From SLQH01 sp964612995 (GTDB taxonomy: Bacteria; Planctomycetota; UBA11346), in NCBI GenBank assembly GCA_964612995.1, contig CAZTGE010000201.1, positions 1 through 5,936 on the forward strand: DNA of 5,936 nucleotides. The letters run 5' to 3'. Every line of letters starts with the position of its first letter. Within the stretch, counting starts at the first letter, position 1. The position numbers and the translations under genes were made by a program. The notes beneath the pieces were generated by a model. It was not told where the DNA came from and ran no database searches. It worked only from the letters and a program-made list of their open reading frames with translations. Shown here piece by piece: positions 1-5,861 of the stretch.

Positions 1-78
1 GAGCGCGACGAGCGACAGCGAGGAAGCCGGGGTGCGCCGAAGGCGCGAGGGGGCATCGCCCCCTCTGAAGAAAGGAAG
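1..78 (+). repeat. Hairpin-rich intergenic repeat, copy 1 (5' end cut by window)
   Basis: The right part of a repeat seen in fuller form at 155-286. It contains two adjacent perfect hairpins. The first is GCGCC-GAA-GGCGC at 34-46. The second has stem arms GAGGGGGC (47-54) and GCCCCCTC (58-65) around an ATC loop. The tail TGAAGAAAGGAAG (66-78) is identical to the tail of copy 2 at 274-286. Bases 1-33 are a purine-rich GCGAC/GAGG stretch similar to 214-240. After the tail, GGAA units continue to about 86, a small expansion that copy 2 lacks. No transposase or reading frame belongs to it. It resembles REP/BIME-type palindromic repeats in organisation, but I cannot name the family. Confidence 0.8.
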
Positions 79-142
79 GAAGGAAGACGCGTTTCTCAGA
101 GGTCGCAGTGAAGCGTCCGCACGGCACACATCGCGGACAGCG

Positions 143-154
143 GGTCGGCCGACC
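143..154. repeat. 12-bp perfect palindrome between repeat copies
   Basis: GGTCGGCCGACC is its own reverse complement and lies just left of repeat copy 2. A second inverted repeat, GTCCGC (115-120) and GCGGAC (133-138) with a 12-base loop, sits immediately upstream. The spacer 87-154 shows no credible gene. The palindrome could be a protein-binding dyad or an extra hairpin of the repeat. Copy 3 has only a partial GGCCGGC at the matching place, so it is not strictly part of the conserved unit. Confidence 0.4.
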
Positions 155-286
155 GAGGAACGGTTTTCGGCGAAAATGGCCCGCAGGGCCGCCGAAAACG
201 CCAGCGCAGCTGGCGAGTGACGACCGAGGCCGGGGGGGTACGCGCCGAAGGCGCGAGGGGGCAGCGCCCCCTCTGAAGAAAGGAAG
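155..286 (+). repeat. Hairpin-rich intergenic repeat, copy 2 (most complete)
   Basis: This is the only copy in which all parts are visible. In order: an outer 9-bp stem (GTTTTCGGC at 163-171 with GCCGAAAAC at 191-199) enclosing GGCCC-GCA-GGGCC (178-190); then CGCCAGC-GCA-GCTGGCG (199-215, sharing base 199 with the outer stem); a GAC/GAGG-rich linker; CGCGCC-GAA-GGCGCG (241-255); and stem arms GAGGGGGC (255-262) and GCCCCCTC (266-273) around an AGC loop. The polypurine tail is TGAAGAAAGGAAG (274-286). Three hairpins close as C(GNA)G triloops on the + strand. GNA triloops are known to be unusually stable in single-stranded DNA (the GCGAAGC mini-hairpin). The tail ends 13 bases before the cheX start chosen here and contains AGGA, so it may contribute to initiation there. 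Confidence 0.85.
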
Positions 287-299
287 CCTCAAGCAAGCT

Positions 300-830
300 A
301 TGGACACGTACCCAGGCCGCGCAATAATGGGCGACGTGAGCGCCGGAGTCAGCAAAGCCGTCAATGTCGACATCATCCAGTGCTTCGCCGCGGCGACGGT
401 GAGCACCTTCGAGCAGATGTGCAGTCTGCAGCTGCAGACCCGCAAGCCGTACATCAAGAAGGTGGGCAGCTCGGTCTGGGGCGTCAGCGGCGTGATGGGC
501 ATCACCGGCGATGTCAGCGGCGTGGTCGTGCTGACCCTGCCCGAGAAGACCGCCCTCGGTGGCGTCAACGCTTTCGTCGGCGAGAGCTTCACCAAGGTCG
601 ACGCCAGCGTGATCGACGGGGTCAAGGAGTTGACCAACATCATCGTCGGCACGGCCAAGGCCAAGCTCAGCGAACGCGGCCACGAGTACAACTTCAGTCT
701 GCCCAAGGTGGTGATCGGGCATAATTACATCACCAACCAGGGTGAGGACTCGAACGTGATCGTGATCCCCTTCGCCTGCAAGTTCGGCGAATTCATCCTC
801 GACATCTCGATCAAGCCCAACCGCGGCTGA
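300..830 (+). CDS. cheX: CheX-family chemotaxis phosphatase
   Basis: A 176-residue cytosolic protein of the CheX/CheC/FliY phosphatase family, which dephosphorylates CheY-P. The opening VNVDIIQCFAAATVSTFEQM (21-40) matches the usual CheX N-terminus. The phosphatase helix is seen as VIDGVKELTNIIVGTAK (104-120), with the ExxN pair at Glu110 and Asn113, the residues that act on the phospho-Asp of CheY in this family. The C-terminus (VIVIPFACKFGEFILDIS) also fits. Only one ExxN is present, as in CheX rather than CheC. The start is uncertain: ATG at 300 has AGGA 15 bases upstream, which is long, and ATG at 327 (167 residues) has no clear ribosome binding site. The frame stays open upstream to 108, but that part is translated from the repeat and I excluded it. 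No other chemotaxis gene is in the window, so its response-regulator partner is unknown. Confidence 0.88.
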   Translation: MDTYPGRAIMGDVSAGVSKAVNVDIIQCFAAATVSTFEQMCSLQLQTRKPYIKKVGSSVWGVSGVMGITGDVSGVVVLTLPEKTALGGVNAFVGESFTKVDASVIDGVKELTNIIVGTAKAKLSERGHEYNFSLPKVVIGHNYITNQGEDSNVIVIPFACKFGEFILDISIKPNRG

Positions 831-966
831 TCCACGGCGCCGGAAACGGCCCTCCCCGAACCCGAATGTCGATCCCACGCAACCCCGGCGCGCGAGCGTA
901 TCTCGGTTTGCACCGGCTCGAGCAGGCGTACCCTGCCGGCTTCCTGCAACATCCGGGGCCAGCATC

Positions 967-1611
967 ATGTGGATCTACGCCATCTTCGCCACCTCCGTCA
1001 TCGCCGGTTTCTGCATGATGGCGCTCGAGATCATCGGCGGGCGCTACCTCTACCCCGACTTCGGCACCAGCGTCGATGTCTGGGCAGCGATCATCACCGT
1101 GTTCATACTCTCGATCTCGGTCGGATCCTGGCTCGGCGGGCGCATCGCCGACCGCTACCACTCCAACCGCCCGCTGGGTTGGATCCTGCTGATCGCGGGC
1201 ATCTTCTACCTGCTCTTGCCGACCTACGCCCGTGACTTCAGCCATGCGCTGGGCCCCGCGGTCCATCAGGCGCGCCCCGGCTCACTGCTGGCGGCGATCG
1301 TCCTGTTCCTGCCGCCCTCGCTTCTGCTCGGCTGCGTCACCCCGATGCTGGTCAAGCTGCTCCACGCCACCGGCACCAGGGTCGGCCATGCAACTGGTAC
1401 GCTGCTGTTCGTCAGCAACATCGGCAGCGTGCTCGGGATCCTGGTCGCGGACTACGTCCTGCTGACCTACTTCACGCTCAACGCCAACGTGCTGGTCATG
1501 GGGATGGTCCTCGGCCTGCTCGGCGTGATTCACATCCTGCGTACGGTGGTCACCGTCGGCGCAGACGCGGTCGAAGCAGCGGCGGCGGATTCGGTCGCGG
1601 AGGCTTCATGA
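967..1611 (+). CDS. Membrane half of a split MFS/spermidine synthase-like pair
   Basis: A 214-residue integral membrane protein with about six hydrophobic helices (roughly 4-24, 36-57, 70-87, 107-127, 142-165 and 170-192) and a short Ala-rich polar tail. It resembles the N-terminal membrane region of 'fused MFS/spermidine synthase' proteins: ALEIIGGRYLYPDFGTS near the start, GSWLGGRIADR (53-63) after helix 2, PPSLLLGCVTPML (116-128), and GTLLFVSNIGSVLGILVADY (144-163). In the fused proteins this part continues directly into a SpeE-like domain. Here it stops, and the SpeE-like protein begins from an overlapping ATGA, so the two are probably translationally coupled and act together at the membrane. 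The start is the first ATG before the first helix; the upstream sequence has no strong Shine-Dalgarno. Six helices are too few for a complete MFS transporter, so transport is not implied. Substrate is unknown. Confidence 0.8.
   Translation: MWIYAIFATSVIAGFCMMALEIIGGRYLYPDFGTSVDVWAAIITVFILSISVGSWLGGRIADRYHSNRPLGWILLIAGIFYLLLPTYARDFSHALGPAVHQARPGSLLAAIVLFLPPSLLLGCVTPMLVKLLHATGTRVGHATGTLLFVSNIGSVLGILVADYVLLTYFTLNANVLVMGMVLGLLGVIHILRTVVTVGADAVEAAAADSVAEAS
1599..1603 (+). promoter_or_regulatory. Ribosome binding site of the spermidine synthase-like gene
   Basis: GGAGG lies within the end of the upstream membrane-protein gene, 4 bases before the ATG at 1608. It is the clearest Shine-Dalgarno in the window. 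It supports the ATG at 1608 and translation coupled through the ATGA overlap (1608-1611). Confidence 0.7.
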
Positions 1612-3350
1612 AGCACGGCATCATCGCCCTGGTCGTCCTCGCGCTGGCCACCGCCATCGGCGTCGCCTTCCGCGACGATCCCTACCACCTGACGCTCGAC
1701 AGCGGCTACAAGCCGGCCGACCAGATGGCCCTGGCCCACCGCGACTCGCCCTACTCGCACGTCTCATGGATCATCAGCGAGACCATGAGCTATGCCCAGC
1801 TGCGCTTCTTCGACAAGGTCGAGGGCGGCGTCTGCCTGGAGCCCGACTGGGCGAGCTACGCCAGCCACCCGAATGCGGACCAGATGCAGCACCTGCTGAT
1901 GCCGCCTGATTTCAAGGTCCAGTACCCGCCAGCCGACCCGTCCTGGCCCGAAGGCAAACCCAAGCCGAACCCCGGGACGGTGGTGCAATCGCGCTACATC
2001 TGCAGCTACCCGCTCGGTGTGCTGCTCGACGAGGAGGTCATGCGTCAGGCTGACGGCGATCCGACGCAGGCCGCGCCGCAGATCCTGATCGTCGGTCTCG
2101 GCTCCGGCGCCGGCGCGGCGATGCTGACCCATCATTTCCCCAACGCCTCCATCACCATCGTCGACATCGACAAGGTGGTCATCGAGATGGTCCGCGACCA
2201 CTACCCCTTCCTCCGCTGGCTTGAGCAGCAGACGGTGCCGGATACCGTCGACGCGCCGACCGCCGGCAAACCACGACTGCGGATGGTCCATGCCGACGCC
2301 CGGCTGTTCGTGCGCCACGCCGAGCATCCCGATCGCGAACCACGGTACGACCTGATCCTGCTCGACGCCTACACCTCGGGCTCGACCATCCCGCCGCACC
2401 TGATGACCCGCGAGTTCTACGCCCAATGCCACGCCGCGCTACGGCCCGGCGGGATCGTGTTCTCGAACATAATCGGCAGCTACACCGGGCCCAAGCACGC
2501 GGTGCTCGGTGGAGCGATCAACTCGATGCGCGCCGCGGGCTTGACTCATGTTCACAATTTTCCGGTCCCCAGCCGTCTGCAGCGCCAACGCAATCTCAGC
2601 CAACAGCAGGAGGCGCACGACCGCAACAACATCGTCCTCGCGGCCGACGTACCGCTCGACCCCGAGCGCAACCCGGGTTGGCAGTTGTTCTACGATCGCA
2701 CGCGCAATGCAGTGACCTACGAACTCTACCCCCAGTTCACGCCGCAGGATGCGCGCATGGTGCATCAGGGCTTCATCGTCGATCCGCGCAGCGATGACTA
2801 TTATCGCAGCTGTCGCGTGCGCCTCGACGGCTCCGAGGGGATCGATGCGAAGCTGCTCAGCCGCTTGGCCGACAAGCGCGGCGACCGCCCGGCCGACGGC
2901 ACCCCAGTGCTGATCAAGGATGCCGAACTGGTCGCACAGGTCGTCGACGCGGTCCAACGTCGTTACGCGGAACGCGAGCAGACGCCACCCTGGGGCTGGG
3001 GTACCGATGAGCCGCCGGCGCTGGCCTACGTCACCTTCGACGGCATCGCCTTCACCCGCAACGTGTTCACCAACGTGGTCGACGTCGCCGCGAGCAAGCT
3101 GAGCCGCGACGCCTTCCGCCACCAAGGCGCGGTGCTGGTCGGCCCCACGCCTGACGAGCGCAAGGCGATCGCAGCGATCGCAGCGGACACCCCGTCGCCA
3201 ACCGCGATCCAGGCGGCGCTGCGCGAGCAGGGCATCGACCTGCCGCTGGCGGTGATCGTCGGCTCACTCGACCCCGACCACGCCTGGCCGATTCCCGACG
3301 CACCCCTGTTCACCGACGACAAGCCCAACGCCGACATCCTCAATCACTGA
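1608..3350 (+). CDS. Spermidine synthase-like (SAM-fold) protein with long C-terminal extension
   Basis: A 580-residue protein with one N-terminal hydrophobic helix (about 4-21) and then a soluble Rossmann-type SAM-binding domain of the spermidine synthase superfamily. Visible motifs are SPYSHV (47-52), the glycine loop ILIVGLGSGAG (159-169), the acidic strand TIVDIDK (183-189), HADAR (228-232), YDLILLDAYTSG (247-258) and the terminal LFTDDKPNAD (567-576), which resembles the 'LTDDxxPxE' end of the family. Known SpeE enzymes carry DSxDP; here the second Asp is replaced (D253-A-Y-T256), so polyamine aminopropyl transfer is doubtful. Typical proteins reach the TDD motif about 40 residues after the Rossmann core. 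Here about 215 residues (351-566) intervene, and I recognise no domain in them. Another insertion, rich in Pro and Lys, occupies roughly 70-125. The gene overlaps the membrane-protein gene by 4 bases. The substrate is unknown; methyl or aminopropyl transfer are both only possibilities. Confidence 0.82.
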   Translation: MKHGIIALVVLALATAIGVAFRDDPYHLTLDSGYKPADQMALAHRDSPYSHVSWIISETMSYAQLRFFDKVEGGVCLEPDWASYASHPNADQMQHLLMPPDFKVQYPPADPSWPEGKPKPNPGTVVQSRYICSYPLGVLLDEEVMRQADGDPTQAAPQILIVGLGSGAGAAMLTHHFPNASITIVDIDKVVIEMVRDHYPFLRWLEQQTVPDTVDAPTAGKPRLRMVHADARLFVRHAEHPDREPRYDLILLDAYTSGSTIPPHLMTREFYAQCHAALRPGGIVFSNIIGSYTGPKHAVLGGAINSMRAAGLTHVHNFPVPSRLQRQRNLSQQQEAHDRNNIVLAADVPLDPERNPGWQLFYDRTRNAVTYELYPQFTPQDARMVHQGFIVDPRSDDYYRSCRVRLDGSEGIDAKLLSRLADKRGDRPADGTPVLIKDAELVAQVVDAVQRRYAEREQTPPWGWGTDEPPALAYVTFDGIAFTRNVFTNVVDVAASKLSRDAFRHQGAVLVGPTPDERKAIAAIAADTPSPTAIQAALREQGIDLPLAVIVGSLDPDHAWPIPDAPLFTDDKPNADILNH

Positions 3351-3355
3351 ATCCA

Positions 3356-4243
3356 ATGGCCGGCGTCCTCACGCTCACCCCCAACCCCTTGCTCGACTTC
3401 GTGACCAGCACCGAGCTACAGCCCGGCGCGGTCAATCGCGTGCCCACCCTCGCAGCCGTAGCCGAAGGCAAGGGGGTGAACGTCGCCCGGATCCTCGCCG
3501 CCCACGGCCATCGGGTGATCGCCGGTGGCTTCGCCGGTGGCCACCCCGGCGCCTGGCTCGCGGAGCTGGTCGATGCCTTGGGGGTGGAGGCGGCTTTCAC
3601 TCCGACCGCCGCCGACCTGCGCGTCGGTTTCATGGCCCCGATCGCCGGGGCGCCCACGCCGACCACCGCCCTGGCTGACGGCTTCGCGGTCAGCGCGGCG
3701 GAAGCGGCGCGGATGCGCGCGCAGCTGCGCCGCCATCTGGCCCAGGTGCAGCTGGTGATCGTCAGCGGCTCGGTACCGGATCCCTCCTGCGAGGCACTGC
3801 TGAGCGGTATCTGCGCCGATTGCGCCGACGCCGGCGTGCCCTGTTGGGTCGACAGCTATGGCCCGGCGATGGCTACCGCCCTCGCCTGCGAGATGCCGCC
3901 GGCGCTGGCCAAACCCAATCGGCAGGAGTACGACGGGATCGGCGGCTGGGACCGCGTCGATGAGCTGCACCTGACCGACGGCGCGGCGCCGGTGGCGGTG
4001 CGCGATGCGTATGGATCCTGGCGGGTCCTGCCACCCGCGGTCGCGCAGATCAACCCGGTCGGCAGCGGCGACGCCTACATCGCCGGACTCGCCCACGGCC
4101 AACTGGTCGGCATGGACCACCACGCGCGACTGCGCTACGCGGGTGCGGCCGGCGCGGCCAACGCCGCGCGCGCCGATGTCTGCGCGATGCCCCCGGAGGC
4201 GATCGCCGAGCTGGCCGACGCAGTCCGTATCGACGTCGCCTGA
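3356..4243 (+). CDS. PfkB-family sugar kinase (1-phosphofructokinase-like)
   Basis: A 295-residue cytosolic ATP-dependent kinase of the PfkB (ribokinase) superfamily, closest by motif to the 1-phosphofructokinase/tagatose-6-phosphate kinase group. Seen in order: LTPNPLLD (7-14), the signature EGKGVNVARILAAHG (37-51), VIVSGSVPDP (134-143), KPNRQEY (186-192), TDGA (207-210), and the second PfkB signature NPVGSGDAYIAGLAHG (233-248), where Asp239 is the expected catalytic base. The spacing between KPN and the TDGA loop is about 20 residues, where I would expect nearly 40, so a surface helix/strand appears to be missing. Length is slightly under the usual ~310. The ATG is 5 bases after the stop of the spermidine synthase-like gene, without a clear Shine-Dalgarno, suggesting translation from the same message. 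No fructose PTS genes are nearby, so the substrate is not settled and I give no gene symbol. Confidence 0.9.
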   Translation: MAGVLTLTPNPLLDFVTSTELQPGAVNRVPTLAAVAEGKGVNVARILAAHGHRVIAGGFAGGHPGAWLAELVDALGVEAAFTPTAADLRVGFMAPIAGAPTPTTALADGFAVSAAEAARMRAQLRRHLAQVQLVIVSGSVPDPSCEALLSGICADCADAGVPCWVDSYGPAMATALACEMPPALAKPNRQEYDGIGGWDRVDELHLTDGAAPVAVRDAYGSWRVLPPAVAQINPVGSGDAYIAGLAHGQLVGMDHHARLRYAGAAGAANAARADVCAMPPEAIAELADAVRIDVA

Positions 4244-4314
4244 GCTGCGGCGCTGTGCCGAGGCCGTGGCTCTGCGCCGTTGTCGCGGCCCGCCTCACAG
4301 CTAGGCTGCCGATC

Positions 4315-4704
4315 ATGGAGTTCGTCCCCTGCCGCCTGTCGCACCTGCTGCTCGACGAGCAGCGCGACCACGTGGTCTTCCTCAGCAGCCTCGACGGCAC
4401 GCGGCGGCTCGACTTCCTCATCGGGCCGACCGAAGCTGCGGCGATCACCCGCTACGCCAAGGGGGAACGCTTCGCCCGCCCACTGACCCACGACCTGATC
4501 GCGGGGATCATCGAGGCCCTCGGGGCCAGCCTCAGCGGGCTGCGGATCGTGACGACCGTCGACGGGACCTACTACGCGGAGATCGTATTGACCACCGCCG
4601 AGGGCCAGGAAGTGGCCATCGATTGCCGCCCCTCCGATGGTCTGGCCCTGCTCGCACTCCATCCAGACACCGAACTGCTGGTCGCCGACGACCTCCTGGA
4701 GTGA
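4315..4704 (+). CDS. BFN-domain (DUF151) bifunctional nuclease family protein
   Basis: A 129-residue protein that is almost entirely one BFN/DUF151 domain. Characteristic pieces are DFLIGPTEAAAITRYAKGE (33-51), ARPLTHDLIAGIIEALGA (54-71), DGTYYAEIVLT (83-93) and IDCRPSDGLALLAL (102-115) leading to LLVADDLLE at the end. Family members are small acidic cytosolic proteins; a plant member was reported to have DNase and RNase activity, but the bacterial role is not established. Here RPSDGLALL replaces the usual RPSDAIALA, a mild change. I chose the ATG at 4315 because the domain begins right after it; an in-frame ATG at 4255 would add 20 residues unlike the family. It follows a 71-base gap after the kinase gene and ends 10 bases before queA, so it is probably co-transcribed with queA. 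Confidence 0.9.
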   Translation: MEFVPCRLSHLLLDEQRDHVVFLSSLDGTRRLDFLIGPTEAAAITRYAKGERFARPLTHDLIAGIIEALGASLSGLRIVTTVDGTYYAEIVLTTAEGQEVAIDCRPSDGLALLALHPDTELLVADDLLE

Positions 4705-4706
4705 AG
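4698..4706 (+). promoter_or_regulatory. Likely ribosome binding region of queA
   Basis: GGAGTGAAG is a purine-rich Shine-Dalgarno-like run that overlaps the stop codon of the BFN gene. Its GAAG end is 8 bases before the GTG at 4715; the stronger GGAG core is 13 bases away. It supports, but does not prove, the GTG start. Confidence 0.4.
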
Positions 4707-4714
4707 CTGCAGGC

Positions 4715-5776
4715 GTGCAGACCGACCGCTTCGACTACCAGTTGCCGGAGGAGCTGATCGCCCAGGAACCGGCCGAGCCGCGCGACGCCGCCCGGATGCT
4801 GGTCTGCCGCATCGCCAGCGGGCAGATCGAGCATCGTCGGGTACGCGACCTGCCCGACTTCCTCGGCGCGGGCGATCTGGTGGTCCGCAACCGCACGCAG
4901 GTGATCCCCGCCCGCCTGCTCGCGCGCAAGCGCACCGGCGGGCGCACCGAGGTGCTGCTGGTGCATCCGCTCGAAGCACCCGATACTGGGCCCTGCGAGC
5001 GCTGGGTCTGCATGATCCGCGGCCGGGTCCGCCCAGACAGCGAACTGCTGATCGACGGGGGCGATCCCGCCCTACCCGATCCGGTGCCCGTCCGGGTCGC
5101 GGCCTGCCACGCAGACGGTACCCGCACGGTGATCTTTCCCGAGGGCTGCAGCGTGCTCGCGCTCTGCGAGCGCCTCGGCCGGGTACCGCTGCCGCCCTAC
5201 ATCCGACGCGAGGCCACCGACCACGATCGCGAGCGCTACCAGACCGTGTTCGCGAGCAATCCAGGTTCGGTCGCCGCGCCAACCGCGAGTCTGCACCTGA
5301 CCGAGGCACTGCTCGACCGCCTGGAGCAGACCGGCTGCCGCTTTGCCGACATCGATCTCGCCGTCGGCCCCGGCACTTTCAAGCCGGTCCAGAGCGAGGA
5401 CCTCACCCGGCACAAGATCCACGCCGAACGCTGCGCCTGCCCCCCGGGCACGGTCTCGGCGATCGAGCGCACACGCGAGCACGGCGCTCGGGTGGTCGCG
5501 CTCGGCACCACCGTCACCCGCACGCTCGAGACCGCCGCACGACAACCGGCGGGCCTCGCCGCCTACGCCGGCTGGTCGCAGCTGTTCCTCCACCCGCCGC
5601 AACGGCTACAGGTGGTCGACGCGTTGCTGACCAATTTCCACCTGCCGCGCTCGACACTGCTGATGCTGGTCGCCTGCCACACCGGGATCGGGCTGCTACA
5701 CCGGATCTACCGCGAAGCGGTACGCGAGCGTTACCGCTTCTATTCCTACGGCGACGCGATGCTGCTGCTGCCCTGA
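4715..5776 (+). CDS. queA: S-adenosylmethionine:tRNA ribosyltransferase-isomerase
   Basis: QueA transfers and isomerises the ribosyl group of S-adenosylmethionine onto 7-aminomethyl-7-deazaguanine at the tRNA wobble position, forming epoxyqueuosine in the queuosine pathway. From GTG at 4715 it is 353 residues, close to the E. coli length of 356, and opens with FDYQLPEELIAQEPAEPRD as in the family. Clear conserved blocks are VIPARLLARKRTGG (63-76), VPLPPYI (157-163), ERYQTVFASNPGSVAAPTAS (173-192), VGPGTFKPV (217-225), VVALGTTVTRTLE (260-272), LLTNFHLPRSTLLML (304-318) and YRFYSYGDAML (340-350). Some usually strong positions differ: VRNRTQVIP for FNDTRVIP, HKIHAE for HxMHxE, and HPPQRLQVVD for the PGYxFxxVD segment. 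The frame is open to an ATG at 4637 inside the BFN gene, but those extra 26 residues are unlike QueA. The usual partner tgt is not next; a repeat follows instead. Confidence 0.96.
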   Translation: MQTDRFDYQLPEELIAQEPAEPRDAARMLVCRIASGQIEHRRVRDLPDFLGAGDLVVRNRTQVIPARLLARKRTGGRTEVLLVHPLEAPDTGPCERWVCMIRGRVRPDSELLIDGGDPALPDPVPVRVAACHADGTRTVIFPEGCSVLALCERLGRVPLPPYIRREATDHDRERYQTVFASNPGSVAAPTASLHLTEALLDRLEQTGCRFADIDLAVGPGTFKPVQSEDLTRHKIHAERCACPPGTVSAIERTREHGARVVALGTTVTRTLETAARQPAGLAAYAGWSQLFLHPPQRLQVVDALLTNFHLPRSTLLMLVACHTGIGLLHRIYREAVRERYRFYSYGDAMLLLP

Positions 5777-5789
5777 GGTCCCTGAGGTC
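5772..5789 (+). repeat. Tandem 9-bp repeat over the queA stop codon
   Basis: CCTGAGGTC occurs twice back to back (5772-5780 and 5781-5789). The first copy supplies the TGA stop of queA at 5774-5776. It looks like a small local duplication just after the reading frame, harmless to the protein. Confidence 0.7.
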
Positions 5790-5800
5790 GTCAGCCTCAG
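5782..5800 (+). terminator. Possible weak hairpin terminator after queA
   Basis: CTGAGG (5782-5787) pairs with CCTCAG (5795-5800) across a 7-base loop. The earlier CTGAGG at 5773-5778 could pair with the same arm, giving a larger loop. No T-run follows, so intrinsic termination is not supported; it may only be a 3'-end hairpin. The downstream repeat could also act at the 3' end. Confidence 0.25.
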
Positions 5801-5861
5801 CGTTGACGCCCCCCACAGCGCAAGAACCGCCCATCCGCAGCGTCCGGAGCAACGGCCGGCA

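Noticed and set aside
1..286. CRISPR array or insertion sequence
   Set aside because: The repeat copies are long, irregularly spaced and internally palindromic, with no uniform spacers, and no transposase or terminal inverted repeats are present.
108..299. In-frame N-terminal extension of cheX
   Set aside because: These 64 codons are translated from the intergenic repeat and spacer. The same basic peptide pattern appears from copy 1, and CheX proteins lack such an extension.
908..934. Possible promoter (TTGCAC, 15 bases, TACCCT) before the membrane-protein gene
   Set aside because: Only three of six matches in each box and a short spacer; no better than chance in this sequence.
96..968. A 290-codon open frame on the minus strand across cheX
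   Set aside because: It lies antisense to a clearly recognisable CheX, resembles no protein family, and is low-complexity Arg/Ala/Asp-rich as expected from a shadow of high-GC coding DNA. The same applies to the other long minus-strand frames.
3165..3181. Two adjacent GCGATCGC octamers, as in cyanobacterial HIP1
   Set aside because: They fall in an Ala-Ile-Ala-Ala-Ile-Ala coding stretch and are explained by codon choice; nothing else in the window is cyanobacterial.
4280..4307. Possible promoter (TTGTCG, 16 bases, TAGGCT) before the BFN gene
   Set aside because: The -10 box is poor and lies only 7 bases from the ATG, which would give an almost leaderless message.
4255..4314. Upstream ATG adding 20 residues to the BFN protein
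   Set aside because: The added residues do not resemble the family, and the domain begins directly after the ATG at 4315.
4637..4714. Upstream ATG adding 26 residues to QueA
   Set aside because: This part overlaps the end of the BFN gene and does not resemble QueA; the GTG at 4715 gives the usual N-terminus and length.
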